A stretch of 64,000 nt of DNA, taken from Sipunculus nudus (taxonomy: Eukaryota > Annelida > Sipuncula > Golfingiida > Sipunculidae). Numbering within the stretch: position 1 is the first letter of the stretch; the number at the start of each line of letters is the position of its first letter. The position numbers were made by a program, and so were the translations under genes. Location of the stretch: the NCBI GenBank assembly GCA_026874595.1, contig CM049308.1, positions 53,955,624 to 54,019,623 of the forward strand, in the 5' to 3' direction. Under the pieces are notes generated by a model. The model did not search any database. It had not been told where the DNA came from and saw only the letters and a program-made list of their open reading frames with translations. This document shows, piece after piece, positions 59,531 through 64,000 of this stretch.

Positions 59531-60586
59531 CTGTCAAAAGAAGAATATAATAGGTTTTAGTCTCATCCGAGTTTACACCTCGCTTTCCTGGTCTTTCCTT
59601 TTCATTATTGTAACTTCTCTAAGCCGAAATGCTTAGCATGCAACGTGCGCAGCTATAACAGGTGCAAGAGTATCATTTTCTACATTTACCATTTGCCAAA
59701 GAACAAGAACCGTTCACTCCTGCGTGGAGTTGGTGTTTCTTTAAATGTCATGGAATTTTAACATTGACGGCTGTCTGTACTAGACAAGAACCCTCAGCCT
59801 TGCAACCACAAATCCATCGACTTAAACATTACACCGCCACGCCAAACATATATAACATCATCATAACACAGTACTCTGTAATTAGAAAAACGTGATTCAC
59901 ACAAAATCATCGTCAGCAGTTATCCAGGCACCCACCATATGGAATTAAAATCTGATAACCTCATAATGAAATGTGAATGTGTGAAGAAAGAAGTGAAGTA
60001 TGACAAAGTATGAGAATAAACAAAGTACCTAGACCTACACTTTCCTTTTACCGTTGAAAATAACACACAGCTGAAAGTTGCTTTAACACCGACTAATGAT
60101 CAATGGTCTTATTGACACAGGGATCTTGGGACACAGTTTTCAATTTTTCCCTTCGCAGGCAAAAAAAAATATGTATGAATTATATGAAACAAAGAAAGTA
60201 CACGCGAATAAACTTTTAACATTTAAAGAAACCTAGATAAACAAAAACAAATCAACCGACAACTTAGCGGAAGCAGACTAATGAAGCAACAGTTCTCTCT
60301 ATATAATCGAGTGCTAAACAGATGAATACCTTGCTTTACTACTCAAACCCCACTTTAACCCTAAGAAAAGAATAACTGCTACCGCACATACAAATATATC
60401 TATACTGACATCAAACAAAAAACTTCACGACCGGTTACACGAGCGCTCTACTTCCATTGTTATCCAAGATAAGTGAGGCCACCGTACCAAGGACCCTTGC
60501 TAATCAAGATGAACAAGTTTTGTGCTCAAGAGCCCCTGTGGCAAGGTGGAAGGGACCTTGGAGCGCGATGCAACCAGTGGACTTAC

Positions 60587-60685
60587 CAAATCGGATGCTG
60601 GGCGAATGCATTTCATCAGCGGTGCGGGTGAGTGAACGCTTCTGTACGCGGTATTCCTAGATTGTAGCATTATCTTTGATGGAAG
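60587..60685 (-). CDS. Candidate upstream exon, 33 codons
   Basis: Minus-strand acceptor GTTGTCCTACCAG and donor GTAAGT enclose 99 bases, open in a frame that is phase 0 at both ends and so joins exon A correctly. The peptide (beginning LPSKIMLQSRNTAY, ending RPASDL) has no domain I recognise. An internal CTAG acceptor would give a shorter, phase-2 version. The splice signals are good but 99 open bases can arise by chance. Confidence 0.35.
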
Positions 60686-62320
60686 CTGGTAGGACAACTG
60701 TGCCTCACCGAACCCTGAGGCGGATATAACTAGACACCGGGCGTGACACCGAAGCTAACTTTTGGCATGTCTGATGGATTTGCTCAGCATTGGCGTACCT
60801 CTGTGGACCATCTCCGGCAGAAGACCCGATTTGATTTGTAAAATGCACTTGCGTGTCTCCAGCGGCCCAAACGAACCCACCGCAACCATTACATAGATTA
60901 TTTGTGTTGCATTATGCATACGGACCTGTGTGCCATACTTGGCCAGGATAAAGCTAATTATAGTGATAGTGGCCGCGGTACCCTAGGGTTCCTACACTAT
61001 CGATCCGCCGGACTTGTCGTCCCTTACAACCCGATGCGAAATCTCCAGTCACTCTCTGATGAAAGAGCCGTTGTTGTGTTTTAGGAATGTTTTAAACTAA
61101 GAAGGGGAAGTGGTCGGCATCAATTATACATGGACTTCCATTATATCTGCGCCACTGGGAGATCCTATTGGCCGCCGGGAAAAGCATGACATTTCAACCC
61201 AAATTATTAAAAGATGCAAATATATTGCCCGCTGTGCAACTCGATCACCTGTGACGGACGGCCGTCACTTAATTTCTGATTGAATGTCCTGTGTTATTCC
61301 TAGGGTATTTTTGATTTATGACACACTGAGAAATATATGATCCGGGGGCCCTTGTGTATTATATACACGCTAATTGTAGGTAATTTTATTATTTCGTGAC
61401 AACAAACGCTTACAAGCTAGGCACACTGGCTTCAGCATGATACCCAAAAGCAACATTGTCAATAGGCATTTATTACACTATTAAAAAAAGGTAGTAATTT
61501 CAGTGGAGTTCTCTTGCGACAACAGTTGGGTGAAGCGCATGTTAACGAGAAATGTTAACATGCTACGAAAAGATAGATATGTGTTTGCCCTCGCTAAAGA
61601 GTGTCTGTCGAATTTAATTCCTGCTTACGGAAAGTTACCAACAAAAAACTTCTATACTTTACTTTTCACTTTACCTTAATTACCCAAGACAGTTGTTCCA
61701 CGTTTTTATGCTTATTGTAATAACATAAAGTTAGCATCCAGCATAAAACTAATAACTGATAATGTCGCTTCGTAAGGTAAATTAATGCGCTGTTTGGATA
61801 ACGGGGTGGCGTTTAAAGTCCAGGTAACATTAATGATAGTAGGGACTATAATCGAAGTATGGCTTACATAATACATTTGGGTATTTGGATAAAATAATGT
61901 GAGGAAAGAGAGAAACGGGTGTATTGATATCTATTCTATCGCGAGGCCTCCATTGAAGTGTGTTCCATCATTAACACATCCTAAGAATAAACGAAAGTTC
62001 GCCACTCTCAAAATAGAGATTTCAAATTGACTTATTTAGAATTACAGGGGAAGTTGTCTTCCGGAACGCAGTGACTAACTCGATCAAGAAACAAATCATG
62101 TTCTCGCTGATGTTTCACCGTTTACTGATACATGTATTTTTAAGTTACATCAGACAGGCTGAGAAAGGGTTTCTTATGGGACATACATTAGTTGCAGAAC
62201 ATTCCTTAATGAATTATCAAATTTATGTAAAAAATTGTTTGAATTTCTGCTCATGGGTTTGTTCATCACATGTTTCCTGATGTGAGAATGATTCATTTTC
62301 CGTGTTATATTCGATCTTAC

Positions 62321-62497
62321 AACTTGTATGATCAACATATCTGAAACAAAGTCTGGACGAGTAGGCTCTATCACCTTAATGCTTACTGAGTTGTGAATAC
62401 TCGGCTCACTATGAGTACGTTTAAAGGTAAAATTAACGTACCCAACCTTTCCAGTTTGATCTAATTCTTGCAGTACCTGCTGGATTAGCTCTGGCAT
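62321..62497 (-). CDS. Candidate 5' coding exon, 59 codons
   Basis: A minus-strand ATG at 62497 opens a frame of 59 codons ending phase 0 at a GTAAGA donor. An in-frame stop lies four codons upstream and no strong acceptor precedes it, so it would be a first exon if real. The peptide begins MPELIQQVLQELDQTGKVGY and is mixed and protein-like, with no motor, IQ or known domain. It could equally be a chance frame or belong to an unrelated gene. Confidence 0.22.
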
Positions 62498-64000
62498 TAT
62501 TATATTTTATTCACTGATTAATCCAAATACAGAAAAATTTGAATATATAAATACAATGACATGTTTATATTCTTCAGTAGTGTCTGTATCACTCAGGCTT
62601 AGACAGACATTCAGACATATGCAACAATCTTGGTATCCTTTTAATTTCAAGTATGATGATAGGAAATAATGAACGCTATGATGCCTGTGATTTTGGAGTA
62701 AAACCCAGTTGTTCCATCGAAGGCAAAGGAATTTTAAACCTGATATCAAGAATGCAGTCAATGCAGCGTTCGTCTTAGGACCACAAATCTAGCTTTTTGT
62801 CCTTTACAAAAAAAAACCTTAACAAATGCAATTCCTGATACCATGGAAACCTGCATTTGAAACTGGCCACAGATCATATGGAATGGGACGCCGCGATGGG
62901 TCGTCTGTGAGCACTCATTTTGGTGATATTGGATTATGTGTACGCAGTTATATCCTTTTCAATATACGGAAGGTATGTTCATTTCCCCGGGTTAGGTTAA
63001 CACGTTGGTATAATCTTCAAATGCATTTACACTTGTCTCTAAAAGCATTTTTCTCAAACGAATCTTACAACCGTTCCTGGGAGAATCGTGAAGAGTGACA
63101 AAACTCTCTAAATACTCTAAATACTCTTAATAAAATACATCGCATACATTACAACACTAGAATATAAACAGATGCTGACAAAAACCCTCATGCAAAACAA
63201 CAGTGTGTATGGGTGCTATTAGTTACAAGTATGAACTATCTTTTCTCACATAGATGTATATCTGTACATTTGTCTCTAGTTCAAGCCGTAAATTTGACCG
63301 GAAGATGAATGTTGTACTTTTGCAAGTCTGGTAAAAGTGGTATAGACCTGTATGATTATAAACACTGTGTAGGGGATTATCTGTAAAATAAGATGTCATA
63401 AGTGACATTAACAGGCACGAATGACCCATCTTTAAACATTACCAAGATTTTGTTGTCAGAAGCGGATCCGGAAAAGGGGTCCAGACACCCTTTTTTTCAG
63501 TCGCCCCAATCTTTGCTGAGGGTTTCAGACCAATTTTCGGCCTGGACCATCCTTTTTCGGACCAGGGCACTTTATATTAAGATTTGCCATTTGTCCCTCC
63601 TATCCGCCAGGAAATATAAATTTTAATTGAAATTTAATTGCAATCCTGTAAGAATCAACACGAATAGTCCAAGGACTTTAACGACGATAACGTAAACGTG
63701 TATAGGAGTGGCCTCTGGTGACAAATGAGATAAATGGAAATCAAGACCTTCACCTTACCTGTCAAATCCAAGCATGATGTAGTCCATCACTTCAGATCTT
63801 ACATGAGAGATAATCACTGTTTGTATGCCAGCAGTACTTCAGGTTGTGACTATGTATGTGTGACTGCTCATTTTCTTTTAATGTCCTGGATATATGACCA
63901 TGTGTATGGATATATGACCAAATGTATAATGAAACAAATATAAATATCTGTCTTTAAGTTGAGACAGAGTGTATAGACACCATACAGATATGAATCAAGG

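Larger units (their letters stand above)
59531..64000. other. Upstream sequence of the gene
   Basis: Apart from the two weak candidate exons at 60587-60685 and 62321-62497, nothing resembles myosin motor, IQ or single-alpha-helix coding sequence on the minus strand. No plus-strand gene was seen. Confidence 0.5.

Noticed and set aside
59133-59636. 167-codon plus-strand frame and a 134-codon minus-strand frame over the same region
   Set aside because: Shadows of exon A. Only the frame ending in EEEEDFTDYDMLEFAENHY connects in phase to the MyTH4 exons.

Overview
This is eukaryotic DNA from an animal, most likely a marine invertebrate and probably a mollusc. It is AT-rich, has (CA)n(TA)n microsatellites, is crowded with short non-autonomous transposons, and carries one gene cut into many small exons with GT-AG introns. 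The mollusc assignment is an inference from the repeat styles: a 336-bp tandem core ending in a GACG-rich, gatcactatagctca-type tail, and gcccccgcc-bounded elements.

Layout. (1) 1-500: a minus-strand protein-like stretch, open to the window edge but broken upstream, possibly a decayed exon of a receptor-like gene. (2) 690-8,170: repeat country. It holds two arrays of a 27-bp minisatellite, duplicated modules beside them, a long divergent repeat present twice, and several small inverted-repeat elements. (3) 8,170-13,825: gene-poor sequence with one 186-bp inverted-repeat element. (4) 14,076-59,530: one minus-strand gene. Twenty-four consecutive exons join in frame (every exon phase agrees) into 1,269 residues ending at a stop codon. 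Domain order is acidic N-terminal segment, MyTH4, FERM, short linker, MyTH4, FERM, acidic C-terminal tail. (5) 59,531-64,000: upstream of the visible gene, with two weak candidate exons and no recognisable motor exon.

The MyTH4-FERM-MyTH4-FERM arrangement is the cargo-binding tail of unconventional myosins. No SH3 domain is visible between the two tandems, where classes VII and XV usually have one, so a class XXII-like or divergent class XV-like tail fits best. The motor and IQ motifs, if they exist, lie beyond 64,000. The alternative, a motorless MyTH4-FERM protein, cannot be excluded.

The introns hold most of the accessory sequence: MITE-like elements (15,273-15,599; 22,960-23,528; 33,876-34,229; 48,922-49,363; 50,747-51,465), a 79-bp tandem array, and a 336-bp tandem array (39,450-42,460). 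That array is split by about 1 kb of foreign sequence, part of which recurs inverted at 45,625-46,015. No tRNA, rRNA, CRISPR or prokaryotic gene was seen.
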